DNA of 57,088 nucleotides, from positions 1 to 57,088 of the forward strand of contig JAFVBZ010000043.1 in assembly GCA_017479645.1 (NCBI GenBank). Reading direction: 5' to 3'. The position numbers and the translations under genes are program-made. Shown piece after piece: positions 16,579 to 25,357 of this stretch (the first letter of the stretch is position 1; every line of letters starts with the position of its first letter). Origin of the DNA: Ruminiclostridium sp. Lineage in GTDB: Bacteria; Bacillota; Clostridia; Oscillospirales; Ruminococcaceae. The notes beneath the pieces are model-generated. The model did no database searches, was not told the DNA's origin, and was given only the letters and a program-made list of their open reading frames with translations.

Positions 16579-17709
16579 ATGCCGGGCGACGACAAAACCG
16601 AAAAGGCGACGCCGAAAAAAAGGCGCGATGCAAGAGAAAAAGAAGGAAAAGTCCTCCAGAGCAAAGAGATAGTCACGGCGGTGTCGATACTCGGCACTTT
16701 CGCGGCACTCGCGGCTCTCGGTTCATATATGTTCATTTCGCTCACGCGGGTGGTGCAGAACGGGATAACCGCTGTCGGGCAGGAATTTGTGAATGACATA
16801 AGCTCCTACACCTCGATATTCCTCGGAGTAATAAAGGACAGTGTGCTGATAGTCCTCCCGCTGTGCGCAATAATCTCGTTCATAGTCATTATCTCGGTAA
16901 TGGCGCAGACCCGCGGTCTGTTCACGATGAAGCCGCTGAAGCCCAAGTTCTCGAAGCTCAACCCCCTCAACGGCATCAAGAATATGTTCTCCGCACAGGC
17001 GGCGGTGGGCATACTAAAAGGCATCATAGAGCTTGCCGCGGTTATATTCGTGGTCTATGGTCAGATCGAGAGCAGAATGACCGAGATAGTGAGTCTTGTG
17101 GACACGGAGCCTATCTACGCGGTGGCGTACATCGCAAACACCATTTTCACGATAGTTATGATACTCTGCATAATCTTCGTGTTTGTGGCGGCGGGAGATT
17201 TCCTCTTCCAGTGGTACCAGTTCGAGAAGAACCTCAAGATGTCAAAGCAGGAGGTCAAGGACGAGTACAAGCAGATGGAAGGTGACCCGCAGATTAAGGG
17301 CAAAATAAAGCAGAAACAGCGTGAAATGGCGCAGGCAAGAATGATGGAGCAGGTGCCGGAATCCGACGTTGTTGTCAGAAACCCGACACACTTCGCCGTA
17401 GCGCTTAAATATGACATACAGCTCGCGACAGCGGAATCCGCGCCGGTAGTCGTGGCAAAGGGAATGGACGCGCTTGCGCTCCGTATAGTAAAGATCGCGG
17501 AAGAAAACGATGTGTATGTGACAGAAAACCGCGCTCTTGCAAGAGAGCTCTACGAGTCCGTGGACGTAGGACAGCAGATACCCGGAAAGCTGTTCAACGC
17601 GGTAGCCACGATACTTACGGAAATGTACACGGCGAAGGGAATGCTCTCCGGCGTAACGGAACAGACAGACCGTATGCGCACGGAAAGACAGAATCCCGGA
17701 AGCCCGTGA
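16579..17709 (+). CDS. flhB: Flagellar export switch protein FlhB
   Basis: FlhB sets export specificity, changing from rod/hook to filament substrates after it cleaves itself. The 376-residue protein begins with the standard DDKTEKATPKKRRDAREKEGKV. Four membrane segments lie between about residues 30 and 215, and the cytoplasmic domain carries the autocleavage motif NPTH (N268-H271, in VVVRNPTHFAVALKY). The cleavage residues are intact. Its partner for the switch is FliK, encoded at the start of this locus. The start is fixed by GGTGATGAT upstream and the family N-terminus. Confidence 0.96.
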   Translation: MPGDDKTEKATPKKRRDAREKEGKVLQSKEIVTAVSILGTFAALAALGSYMFISLTRVVQNGITAVGQEFVNDISSYTSIFLGVIKDSVLIVLPLCAIISFIVIISVMAQTRGLFTMKPLKPKFSKLNPLNGIKNMFSAQAAVGILKGIIELAAVIFVVYGQIESRMTEIVSLVDTEPIYAVAYIANTIFTIVMILCIIFVFVAAGDFLFQWYQFEKNLKMSKQEVKDEYKQMEGDPQIKGKIKQKQREMAQARMMEQVPESDVVVRNPTHFAVALKYDIQLATAESAPVVVAKGMDALALRIVKIAEENDVYVTENRALARELYESVDVGQQIPGKLFNAVATILTEMYTAKGMLSGVTEQTDRMRTERQNPGSP

Positions 17710-17752
17710 TCACGAATAAAGAAATGGACAGAAGGAGGTCCGGAAGTAAAAA

Positions 17753-19834
17753 ATGGTCAAGAGAATGCTTGGCAACGTGTTTGCCGTATTCGTAATCTTT
17801 ATCATTCTGGCTCTCATTATCCCGCTCAACGGTATAATGGGGGGAGCTCTTCTTGACTTTCTCCTCCTTGTGAATATAGGTCTGTCGCTGGTAATACTGC
17901 TTATGACGATGTATATCAAGGAAGCCCTCGAGTTCTCGATCTTTCCGACGATACTCCTCATAACCACGGTATTCAGGCTTGCCCTCAACGTTTCCACCAC
18001 GCGAGGCATTCTCAGCACCGGTCAGGCAGGCTCGGTCATCGCAACATTCGGCGAGTTCGTAATGGGCGGTGATCCGGTAGTAGGATTTATCATCTTCATT
18101 ATCATATTTCTCGCAAACTTCCTCGTTATCACGAAAGGTTCCGAACGTGTATCCGAAGTTACTGCGAGATTCACCCTCGACGCTATGCCCGGTAAGCAGA
18201 TGTCCATTGACGCGGACCTCAACACCGGCGCGATAACCGATGAGGAAGCAAAGATAAGACGTGCGAAGGTACAGCGTGAAGCCGACTTCTTCGGTTCCAT
18301 GGACGGTGCCACGAAGTTCGTAAAGGGCGACGCGATAATGTCGATCATCACCTCGCTGATAAACCTTATCGGCGGTGCGATCATCGGTATCGTCGGCGGC
18401 GCGGACATAAACACGGTAATGAGCACATACTCACTTGCGACTGTCGGAGACGGTCTCTGCTCACAGATCCCGTCCCTGCTCATATCCGTCGCTACCGGTA
18501 TGGTAGTTACCCGTACCGCAAGCGAGGGCAGCTTCAACGACGATGTCAAGTCCTCCTTTACCAGAAACCCGATCGTGTTCATCATCACGGGCGGCGTTAT
18601 GATCGTGCTGATGCTGGTGCCGGGCTTCCCGAAGCCTATCCTCGCGATACTCGGCGCGGCGCTTATCTACGGCGGCGTTTACCTGATGAGAAGAAAGACC
18701 GTCGAGGTGCAGGCTGCGGAAGCTGCTGCGGCGGCACAGCAGATCGAGGAAGCAAAGGAACAGCGTCCGACTACGGACACCGACTATTACAGAGATATCG
18801 ACAACGTATTCAAGCTGCTCAATGTGGAGCAGGTGGAAATGGAGTTCGGCTACAGCCTGCTGCATCTTGTTGACGAGCGAAGCGGCGGAAACTTCATCGA
18901 GCGTGTCGTTCTGTTCCGAAAGCAGTTTGCAATGGATATGGGTATGGTAATACCTTCCGTGCGAATGAGGGATAATCCCGATATCAACCCGAACCAGTAC
19001 ATAATCAAGATAAAAGGCGAAGAAGTCGCAAGAGGCGAGATACTTGTAGATCACTACCTCGCGCTGGACAACGGAGATGTTTCCATGCCGGTTGACGGTA
19101 TTGATACGATAGAACCGGCATTCGGCATACCCGCAAGGTGGATAAGCGAGGACAAGAAGGTTGCCGCGGATGTTGCGGGATATACGCTGATAGACCCTGT
19201 ATCGGTAATGATAACACACCTGTCCGAGGTCATCAAGCAGCACTGCAGCGAGATACTCACCCGTCAGGACGTAAAGACGATGATCGAAAACATCAAGAAG
19301 ACCAATGCCACTATCGTCGAGGATCTTGTCCCGAATGTCATTTCCTACGGTTATCTCCAGAAGGTGCTGGCAATGCTGCTGAGGGAAGGCGTTCCGATAA
19401 GGGATATGGAGACTATACTCGAGACGCTGAGCGATCATACCGCGACAATGAAGGATATCGACATCACCGTCGAATATGTCCGTCAGTCGCTTAAGCGCAC
19501 GATCACAAGACGCTTTGCGGAAGCAAATTCTCTGCGCGTAATAACGATAGATCCGAGAATAGAGGATATGATCGTTGCAAGCGTAAAGAAGTCGGATCAG
19601 GGAAGCTACCTGTCCATGGATCCCGAAACGATACAGCGCATCGTGGCGAGAACCACAGAGGAAGTCAACAAGATCAAGGACGTTATCCCGAATGTGATAA
19701 TACTTACGTCCCCGATAGTAAGAGTTTATTTCAAGAAGCTTATAGATCAGTTCCTGCAGAATATCACTGTTCTTTCGTACAGTGAGATAGACAGCTCGAC
19801 GCAGATACAGTCCGTCGGCAGCATTGCGCTTTAA
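17753..19834 (+). CDS. flhA: Flagellar export protein FlhA
   Basis: FlhA is the nonameric gate that receives export substrates with their chaperones. The 693-residue protein has about eight membrane helices in the first 320 residues. The FHIPEP-family signature (RFTLDAMPGKQMSIDADLN, then IRRAKVQREADFFGSMDGATKFVKGDAI) is at about residues 140-200, and the large cytoplasmic domain runs to the end. GAAGGAGG at 17732-17739 is rather far from the ATG at 17753, but the N-terminus fits. The next gene in many relatives is flhF, but here a repeat element follows within three bases of the stop. Confidence 0.96.
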   Translation: MVKRMLGNVFAVFVIFIILALIIPLNGIMGGALLDFLLLVNIGLSLVILLMTMYIKEALEFSIFPTILLITTVFRLALNVSTTRGILSTGQAGSVIATFGEFVMGGDPVVGFIIFIIIFLANFLVITKGSERVSEVTARFTLDAMPGKQMSIDADLNTGAITDEEAKIRRAKVQREADFFGSMDGATKFVKGDAIMSIITSLINLIGGAIIGIVGGADINTVMSTYSLATVGDGLCSQIPSLLISVATGMVVTRTASEGSFNDDVKSSFTRNPIVFIITGGVMIVLMLVPGFPKPILAILGAALIYGGVYLMRRKTVEVQAAEAAAAAQQIEEAKEQRPTTDTDYYRDIDNVFKLLNVEQVEMEFGYSLLHLVDERSGGNFIERVVLFRKQFAMDMGMVIPSVRMRDNPDINPNQYIIKIKGEEVARGEILVDHYLALDNGDVSMPVDGIDTIEPAFGIPARWISEDKKVAADVAGYTLIDPVSVMITHLSEVIKQHCSEILTRQDVKTMIENIKKTNATIVEDLVPNVISYGYLQKVLAMLLREGVPIRDMETILETLSDHTATMKDIDITVEYVRQSLKRTITRRFAEANSLRVITIDPRIEDMIVASVKKSDQGSYLSMDPETIQRIVARTTEEVNKIKDVIPNVIILTSPIVRVYFKKLIDQFLQNITVLSYSEIDSSTQIQSVGSIAL

Positions 19835-19836
19835 GC

Positions 19837-20104
19837 AATGCACAATGCACAATTCACAATGCACAATTGTGGAATCGCCTGCGGCGATAATATCTGAATT
19901 GTGACAGACCTTAACGTCAATGCTGTTCTGCTGATGAATTGTGCTTATGGGAAAATATTATATCAAATCTCGTCACGATTCAGATCCGCGTGCGAAGCAC
20001 AAAGCAGGACGCTTTGAGTTCGTTCCGGAACGCCGCAGGAACGCGGCGATACAAGAACGAACGGCGCACCTTAATTGTGCATTGTGCATTGTGAATTGTG
20101 AATT
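19837..20104. mobile_element. MITE-like composite inverted repeat, copy A (flhA-fliA gap)
   Basis: The left arm (19837-19868) and right arm (20073-20104) are arrays of ACAATGC/ACAATTC-type heptamers in opposite orientation, forming imperfect terminal inverted repeats of about 32 bp. Inside them are a small GC hairpin, ATCTGAATTGTGAC (19892-19905) and its near-perfect inverse GTCACGATTCAGAT (19972-19985). The core AATGCTGT...TGATGAATTGTG (19919-19942) is found in inverse orientation in copy C. Relative to copies C and D it carries roughly 65-70 extra bases near 19998-20065, containing GTTCGTTC...GAACGAAC. It encodes no transposase. The right arm ends three bases before the ribosome binding site of the sigma factor gene. 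Confidence 0.65.
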
Positions 20105-20127
20105 TTGGAAAGGAGGGCGGGCTCACG

Positions 20128-20868
20128 ATGGCGGAATACGACGCTGTACAGGCGATTCGCGAATACCGCGAGACTCATGATATCAATCTGAGAAACGATA
20201 TAATCATGCGTTATCTTGAGCTCGTGCGTGTTATAGCGCTTTCGCTCCGGAATATCTACATAAAATACGCTACCACAGATGATATAATAAACGAGGGCGT
20301 TCTTGCGCTGATATCGGCGATAGACACATTTGATCTTGACCGCGGCGTAAAGTTCGAGACTTATGCCAATATCAAGGTAAAGGGCGCGATAGTCGATTTC
20401 GTAAGGCATCAGGACTGGATACCGCGCAATGTCCGCACTTTCGGAAGAGAGCTGGATATCGCGTATAACGAGCTTTTCACGAAGCTCGGCCGTCACCCGA
20501 AAAACTCCGAGCTTGCGGAGCATCTCGGTCTTACAAGGGAGAAGCTCGAAAAGCAGATGGCGGAATCCGCAAGCGCGGTGACGCTTTCATTTGAGGAGCT
20601 CCTTTATGAGGACAACTTCGATGTGATGGAGAGCGGAGATCATGCCGATACCGCGCTTTATGAGCAGGAACTAAGGCAGATGATCGCGGCGGCGATAGAT
20701 GAGCTAAGCCCCAAGGCGAAACAGGTCATCACCCTCTACTACTATGAAAAGCTTAAATTCAACGAGATAGCGCGCGTTCTCGGCATCACCGAGTCGAGAG
20801 TGTGCCAGATCCATTCAAAGGCAGTGCTTTTCCTGAAGCACGCGCTGACCGATTATATGGAGAAATAA
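20128..20868 (+). CDS. fliA: Motility sigma factor, FliA/SigD family
   Basis: This is the sigma-28-type factor for late flagellar and chemotaxis genes. The 246-residue protein has region 2 (LVRVIALSLRNIYIKYATTDDIINEGVLALISAIDTFDLDRGVKFETYANIKVKGAIVDFVR, about residues 32-93). Region 3 follows (ELFTKLGRHPKNSELAEHLGLT), then region 4 with its helix-turn-helix (LSPKAKQVITLYYYEKLKFNEIARVLGITESRVCQIHSKAV, about residues 190-232). GGAAAGGAGGG at 20107-20117 supports the ATG at 20128, and an upstream ATG lies inside the repeat element. flhF and flhG, normally just upstream, are absent. Confidence 0.92.
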   Translation: MAEYDAVQAIREYRETHDINLRNDIIMRYLELVRVIALSLRNIYIKYATTDDIINEGVLALISAIDTFDLDRGVKFETYANIKVKGAIVDFVRHQDWIPRNVRTFGRELDIAYNELFTKLGRHPKNSELAEHLGLTREKLEKQMAESASAVTLSFEELLYEDNFDVMESGDHADTALYEQELRQMIAAAIDELSPKAKQVITLYYYEKLKFNEIARVLGITESRVCQIHSKAVLFLKHALTDYMEK

Positions 20869-20886
20869 CGAAAGGAAGGGATAACG

Positions 20887-21624
20887 ATGCTCAGAGGCTA
20901 TTACAATGCCGCACAGGGAATGATCGTCAAGCAGAGACAGCTTGACGCTATCGGCAACAACATTGCGAACATAAATACCGCCGGATACCGCAAGGACGAG
21001 ATCGTGACAAATACCTTCCTCGACGAGCTGATACTCGTGAACGGAAGGCGCGAGACCTCCGGACATCTGCTCCAGACCTACGCGGATATTTCCAAGACCA
21101 ATCTTGAGCAGAGCAACTTCACTTATACCGAAAGCAATTTCGATATGGCAATATACGGAAACGTGTACTTCAATATCCGCGGTCAGGACGGCACGGTCTA
21201 TCAGACCCGCAACGGTCAGTTCGAGCTTGACGGCGACGGATACCTTATCCTCGGAAAGGCTGGACGCGTCCAGGGAAGAAACGGCGATATCCGGCTGAAT
21301 ACCGGAGATTTTGAGGTGAATAATGCCGGCGATATAATCGTGAACGGCGAGATCGTTGACCGTCTGCTGCTGACTTATATCCCGCCGGACGCTGACGTTG
21401 ACAAGTTCGGCAACAACCTTATGCAGTACGGCGGAAACGAACAGCTTCCGGACGGCGAGTATTACGATATCATTCAGGGCGCATGGGAGCACTCGAACGT
21501 TGACGGCAACAAGGAAGTCACACAGATGATGGAGGCGCACAGGCTCTATCAGGCAAACAGCCAGATCTTAAAGCAGCTCGACCAGATCAACACCAAGGCA
21601 CAGGAGATAGCTTCAGTGTCCTGA
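20887..21624 (+). CDS. Flagellar basal-body rod protein, FlgF/FlgG (FlhO-like)
   Basis: This is a 245-residue rod subunit exported by the flagellar apparatus. The N-terminal Flg_bb_rod motif is YYNAAQGMIVKQRQLDAIGNNIANINTAGYRKD (residues 5-37). The middle YTESNFDMAIYGNVYFNIRG...YQTRNGQFELDGDGYLI segment and the C-terminal GAWEHSNVDGNKEVTQMMEAHRLYQANSQILKQLDQ segment are both typical. Bacillus has two such genes, flhO and flhP, and the pair here probably corresponds to them, so I do not choose between FlgF and FlgG. AAAGGAAGGG precedes the ATG. It follows the sigma factor by 18 bases. Confidence 0.9.
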   Translation: MLRGYYNAAQGMIVKQRQLDAIGNNIANINTAGYRKDEIVTNTFLDELILVNGRRETSGHLLQTYADISKTNLEQSNFTYTESNFDMAIYGNVYFNIRGQDGTVYQTRNGQFELDGDGYLILGKAGRVQGRNGDIRLNTGDFEVNNAGDIIVNGEIVDRLLLTYIPPDADVDKFGNNLMQYGGNEQLPDGEYYDIIQGAWEHSNVDGNKEVTQMMEAHRLYQANSQILKQLDQINTKAQEIASVS

Positions 21625-21646
21625 TAAGCGGGAAGGAGCATAGTAT

Positions 21647-22432
21647 ATGAATATTTCGTTTTATACCGGCGCTTCGGGCATGATCGCCCAGCAGGAGGGA
21701 ATGAACATCTATTCCCACAATATATCCAACGTAAATACAGTCGGCTACAAATCTCTCCGCCCCAGCTTTGCGGACTGCCTTTATACCGTTCAGCGCGCCA
21801 CCGAGCCGGAATGGCAGACCGGACACGGTCAGTATGTCATGAAGACCGACTTCATGTGGGAGCAGGGCAGTTTCATAATGGGCGAGCAGGAGCTTGACTT
21901 TGCGATACCCGGCGACAGCTTCTTCATGGTGCGGGACGAGCGCGGCGACACTTATCTTACACGCGACGGCGCGTTCCAGGCATCGCATATCAACAACGAT
22001 CACTGGGAGCTTGTGAACGGCAGAGGTGAGTTCGTTCTCGATAACGAGGGCAATCATATCGTTATCCCCTATGTTACCGAGACAAGACAGCTCCACGATG
22101 TGGACGGGAATGTCACCGGCACCGAGGAATATGTCACCACGAAGATCGACTATGACGCGCTTACCGATATGATCGGGCTTTACGACGTCGAGAACAACTG
22201 GGGGCTCGATCAGAACGAGGATAACCATTTCCGTGTTACTCCGCGCTCCGGGGATCCGATAGCCGTTCCGGAAAATGACAGGCAGATCATACGGAAAGCG
22301 CTTGAGATGTCCACTGTCGATCTTGCGGCGGAAATGGTGCATCTTATCGAGACCCACCGTTCATACCAGCTTAATGCAAGAGTGGTCACCACTTCGGACG
22401 AGCTGATGAATATAGCAAATACTCTGAGATGA
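21647..22432 (+). CDS. Flagellar basal-body rod protein, FlgG-like (FlhP-like)
   Basis: This is the second, 261-residue rod-type protein, paralogous to the previous gene. It starts MNISFYTGASGMIAQQEGMN with the rod motif IYSHNISNVNTVGYKSLRP (residues 21-39). DFAIPGDSFFMVRDERGDTYLTRDGAFQ is the shared central block, and ALEMSTVDLAAEMVHLIETHRSYQLNARVV is the C-terminal coil. GGAAGGAG at 21631-21638 supports the start. It probably forms the distal rod together with its neighbour, and cheC follows after a 50-base gap. Confidence 0.9.
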   Translation: MNISFYTGASGMIAQQEGMNIYSHNISNVNTVGYKSLRPSFADCLYTVQRATEPEWQTGHGQYVMKTDFMWEQGSFIMGEQELDFAIPGDSFFMVRDERGDTYLTRDGAFQASHINNDHWELVNGRGEFVLDNEGNHIVIPYVTETRQLHDVDGNVTGTEEYVTTKIDYDALTDMIGLYDVENNWGLDQNEDNHFRVTPRSGDPIAVPENDRQIIRKALEMSTVDLAAEMVHLIETHRSYQLNARVVTTSDELMNIANTLR

Positions 22433-22482
22433 TCCGTGACAAAGAGTGTCACTCAATAAAACTGAAAGGAAAGCAGTGAATA

Positions 22483-23103
22483 ATGAGTATAGGAAAATAT
22501 GAAGATCTGAACGATATGCAGATAGATGTCCTCAAAGAGGTCGGAAATATCGGCTCCGGAAACGCAACTACCGCTCTCTCTTCAATGGTCGGCAAGCTTA
22601 TCGACATCGAGGTGCCGAAAGTTGAGGTGCTCGATTTCAACGATGCTATCGAAGCCGTAGGAGGACCCGAAAAGGTCATTGCCGGCATACTCATAAGGAT
22701 AAACGGCGATATCGACGGAATGATAATGTTCCTGTTCGAGCAGAACCTTATTTCTCTCATAGAAGAGACTTTCTTCGGAGACGCACCGCCGGATATCTTC
22801 TCGCTTACGGAAGCGCAGATGTCCGCTCTTACCGAAATGGGCAATATCATGGCGGGCTCTTATGTAAACGCTATCGCACAGCTTGCGGGCATGACGATAG
22901 ACGTTGAAGTTCCGGTCATGACCATAGATATGCTCGGCGCGATCATGAGCGTTCCGGCTATCGAAATGGGAGAGATGGGCGATAAGCTTCTCTTCATCGA
23001 CAACAATATGATAATAGATCAAACGAGCATTCAGTCTAAGATGCTGCTGCTGCCTACAATAGACTCTCTGGATCACCTGCTCGGAAAGCTGGGGGTTGCA
23101 TAA
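22483..23103 (+). CDS. cheC: CheY-P phosphatase CheC
   Basis: CheC removes phosphate from CheY-P and works with CheD in adaptation. The 206-residue protein has both phosphatase sites of the family: LKEVGNIGSGNATTAL (E19, N22) and LTEMGNIMAGSYVNAI (about residues 118-133). Each is followed by the expected proline about 22 residues on. It has no SpoA domain, which separates it from FliY. AAAGGAAAG precedes the ATG. Its stop overlaps the cheD start by one base, indicating translational coupling to the partner protein. Confidence 0.95.
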   Translation: MSIGKYEDLNDMQIDVLKEVGNIGSGNATTALSSMVGKLIDIEVPKVEVLDFNDAIEAVGGPEKVIAGILIRINGDIDGMIMFLFEQNLISLIEETFFGDAPPDIFSLTEAQMSALTEMGNIMAGSYVNAIAQLAGMTIDVEVPVMTIDMLGAIMSVPAIEMGEMGDKLLFIDNNMIIDQTSIQSKMLLLPTIDSLDHLLGKLGVA

Positions 23104-23585
23104 TGGGTCAGAAGTTGATAGTCGGTATCTCCGACTGGAAGGTCGGCAGGGGCGATGATGTGCTTGTTACATACGCGCTCGGCTCCTGCATCGGTACCTG
23201 CATTTACGACAGAACTACCGGTATTTCCGGCCTTTCGCATATAATGCTGCCGGACAGCACAGCGATCATCGACGGTCATTCCACAAGAATGAAGTTCGCC
23301 GATACCGCGATTCCGGATATGATCGACAAGATGAAGATGATGGGTGCGTCTCCCTCTACTATGCGTGCAAAGATCGCAGGCGGAGCGGTTATGTTCCAGA
23401 CCTCGAATTCGAGGTTCAACATCGGCGAACGTAATATAGAAGCGGTCAAGGCAGTGCTTTCGAGACTCCGTATTCCGATACTCGCGGAGGACGTTGGACT
23501 TAATTACGGACGTACAATGACATTCTGGGCTGAAAACGGCGCAGTCGAGATAAGCTCCACAATTATGGGCAAGAAGATGATATGA
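23103..23585 (+). CDS. cheD: Chemoreceptor glutamine deamidase CheD
   Basis: CheD deamidates glutamines on chemoreceptors and is regulated by binding CheC. The 160-residue protein contains the catalytic cysteine C29 in YALGSCIGTCIYD and histidine H46 in LSHIMLP, with the KIAGGAVMF loop further on. The usual length is about 160. It starts inside the cheC stop codon. No chemoreceptor or cheA gene is in this window, so its targets are encoded elsewhere. Confidence 0.95.
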   Translation: MGQKLIVGISDWKVGRGDDVLVTYALGSCIGTCIYDRTTGISGLSHIMLPDSTAIIDGHSTRMKFADTAIPDMIDKMKMMGASPSTMRAKIAGGAVMFQTSNSRFNIGERNIEAVKAVLSRLRIPILAEDVGLNYGRTMTFWAENGAVEISSTIMGKKMI

Positions 23586-23640
23586 CAGTCCCGGACGTGC
23601 GGCACGGTCACATCTTTCTGATACTTCTCGGAGGAACACC

Positions 23641-25083
23641 ATGGAAGAGGATCTGGTAAAGCTCGACGCCCTGTTTGACAGCATACTCGATGAGATACAG
23701 CACCCCGAAAAGGCAGGGACGTTTGTAAATCCCTTCGCAAAGCAGGAGATAGGCGAGATCGCGGGGCTTTCTCAGGCTGTTGCGGTGGCTTCCGTCAGGA
23801 TATCGAATGACGGAATGACCGCTTATGCAAACGTGATGTCGAAAAACGAAAACCACAAGCCATACACCGCGGACGATGTGATGCGGGCAGCTTCGGCGAG
23901 CGGAGTTTTCTACGGCATCGACGAAGAAGCGGTAAAGAGCATGGCAGAGCGCCAGATCATCAATACCGATGTGGTCATAGCTTCGGGAATTAAGCCTGCT
24001 CCCGGTACCGACGGAAAAGCGAAGATAAAGTTTGATGTTTCGGAAAACAAGCCGGTTCCCAATGTGGAGTCCGGTGCGGAGATATGTCACCTTGTCACTC
24101 CTCATGCAGGCCGTGACGGAAAGGACGTATTCGGGCATGTCGTTCCCGCCGTCCAGGGTAAGACCGTGGATTTTGTGACCGGCGACGGCATCATCAAAAA
24201 GGGAAACCGGTTCTATGCCGAGTACGGCGGAACGCTGGTCTGCCGCGGCGGCGTTTACAGCATCGTCGATGAAAAGGTAGTTGACAAGAACATAGATCAG
24301 TCCGACGGTATTATAGCATACCGCGGCACCATAATCATAAACGGAAACGTAAGCAGCAAAGGCGTGGTAAAAGCCGGAAGAAGCGTTATCGTGCGCGGTA
24401 CCGTTTCCAACTCCGTCATAGAAGCGGAAAAGGATATCTCGGTGGAGGGGCGCGTGACAAACGCATCGCTTTCCGCAAAGGCAGGCAATATCACCGGAAC
24501 TGACTTTGAAGAAGCTACACTGGTTGCCGGCGGAGGTATCGGCGCGGAAGTGCTTACCGGCTGCACGGTAAAGTCGGTGACCGGCATAGACTGCACCGAA
24601 GGGTTCGGGCGCATATCCGGCGGCGAGATATACAGCACAGGCGATATAAACTGCATTGTGGTGGGCACGAGAGAGCACGCGGAAACTCATATCGTAATGG
24701 GCGAGAGCGAGGAATTCGTTCAGGAAACGAAAAAGCTTGAGACCCAGATCTCCAAGCTCGATTCCGAGATCGACAAGATAAATGTACAGGTAAACTGCAT
24801 ACGCGAGAAGGAGAAGGAAGGATCGGCTACGCTTGAGGACGAGGGATTCCTTGAAGCGGCACTAAGAGTAAGAGCGCAGAAAAATGCCGAGAAAGTTCCG
24901 CTGGTTGAACGCGTTCAGTACCTGAGTTCGATAATAGCACTTGCCAAAAAGGCTACGCTTCGTGCAAAGACCGTTATATACGGCGGTACATATCTGAAGA
25001 TCTGCGGATTTTCACAGATCATAAACTCTGATCGCCCGCACGCTTCTGCGTATTCAAACGGAACGAACATAGTTGTTAAATAA
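23641..25083 (+). CDS. FapA/DUF342 family protein
   Basis: This 480-residue cytoplasmic protein has the FapA (flagellar assembly protein A, DUF342) layout. An N-terminal domain covers about residues 1-165. A run of short right-handed beta-helix repeats follows, about residues 190-360 (IIAYRGTIIINGNVSSKGVVKAGRSVIVRGTVSNSVIEAEKDISVEGRV and IYSTGDINCIVVG). A coiled coil is at about 365-440 and a short end domain completes it. Bacterial members affect polar flagellum or surface organisation in some species, but the molecular role is not established. GGAGG at 23630-23634 supports the ATG. It is the last gene of the flagellar/chemotaxis run and is followed by a half repeat element. Confidence 0.85.
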   Translation: MEEDLVKLDALFDSILDEIQHPEKAGTFVNPFAKQEIGEIAGLSQAVAVASVRISNDGMTAYANVMSKNENHKPYTADDVMRAASASGVFYGIDEEAVKSMAERQIINTDVVIASGIKPAPGTDGKAKIKFDVSENKPVPNVESGAEICHLVTPHAGRDGKDVFGHVVPAVQGKTVDFVTGDGIIKKGNRFYAEYGGTLVCRGGVYSIVDEKVVDKNIDQSDGIIAYRGTIIINGNVSSKGVVKAGRSVIVRGTVSNSVIEAEKDISVEGRVTNASLSAKAGNITGTDFEEATLVAGGGIGAEVLTGCTVKSVTGIDCTEGFGRISGGEIYSTGDINCIVVGTREHAETHIVMGESEEFVQETKKLETQISKLDSEIDKINVQVNCIREKEKEGSATLEDEGFLEAALRVRAQKNAEKVPLVERVQYLSSIIALAKKATLRAKTVIYGGTYLKICGFSQIINSDRPHASAYSNGTNIVVK

Positions 25084-25110
25084 TACTATATTTCTATCGA
25101 AATATAGATA

Positions 25111-25180
25111 AATGCACAATTCACAATTCACAATGCACAATTATTGAGCGCGCTCTGCGCGCATATCTGAATCGTGACGA
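25111..25180. repeat. Half copy (B) of the MITE-like element
   Basis: Only a left arm of AATGCAC/AATTCAC heptamers (25111-25142), a GCGCGC-type small hairpin and ATCTGAATCGTGAC (25165-25178) are present. The core and right half are missing. A separate palindrome ATATTTC/GAAATAT lies just upstream, near 25088-25106. Confidence 0.7.
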
Positions 25181-25195
25181 AATTACTTGGTTTTG

Positions 25196-25224
25196 TTTAC
25201 GGATAGATACTAATTTAGTATAAA
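25196..25224 (+). promoter_or_regulatory. Possible promoter upstream of the DUF6033-like gene
   Basis: TTTACG (25196-25201), a 17-bp spacer and TATAAA (25219-25224) follow the half repeat. A terminator-like hairpin lies immediately downstream at 25237-25254, so transcripts from here would run into it. It may be an attenuated promoter or a chance match. Confidence 0.35.
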
Positions 25225-25236
25225 ATGCACAAAAGT

Positions 25237-25259
25237 CCTTCTGCTCGCAGAGGGTTTTT
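25237..25259 (+). terminator. Rho-independent terminator
   Basis: CCTTCTGC (25237-25244) pairs with GCAGAGGG (25247-25254) with one wobble pair and is followed by TTTTT. It lies between the FapA-like gene and the DUF6033-like gene. Confidence 0.65.
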
Positions 25260-25357
25260 GTTTTATATGTCAAATCGAGATGCCGCTATAAAGTTTTGGA
25301 GCATTTATGCCGATATTATATAAAAGCTTATTGCAAAATCGGAAAGGCGATGATCTC

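Noticed and set aside
18461-19864. A long open frame opposite flhA
   Set aside because: FlhA is complete and conserved on the plus strand. The reverse frame has no recognisable domain, and its start lies in the repeat arm.
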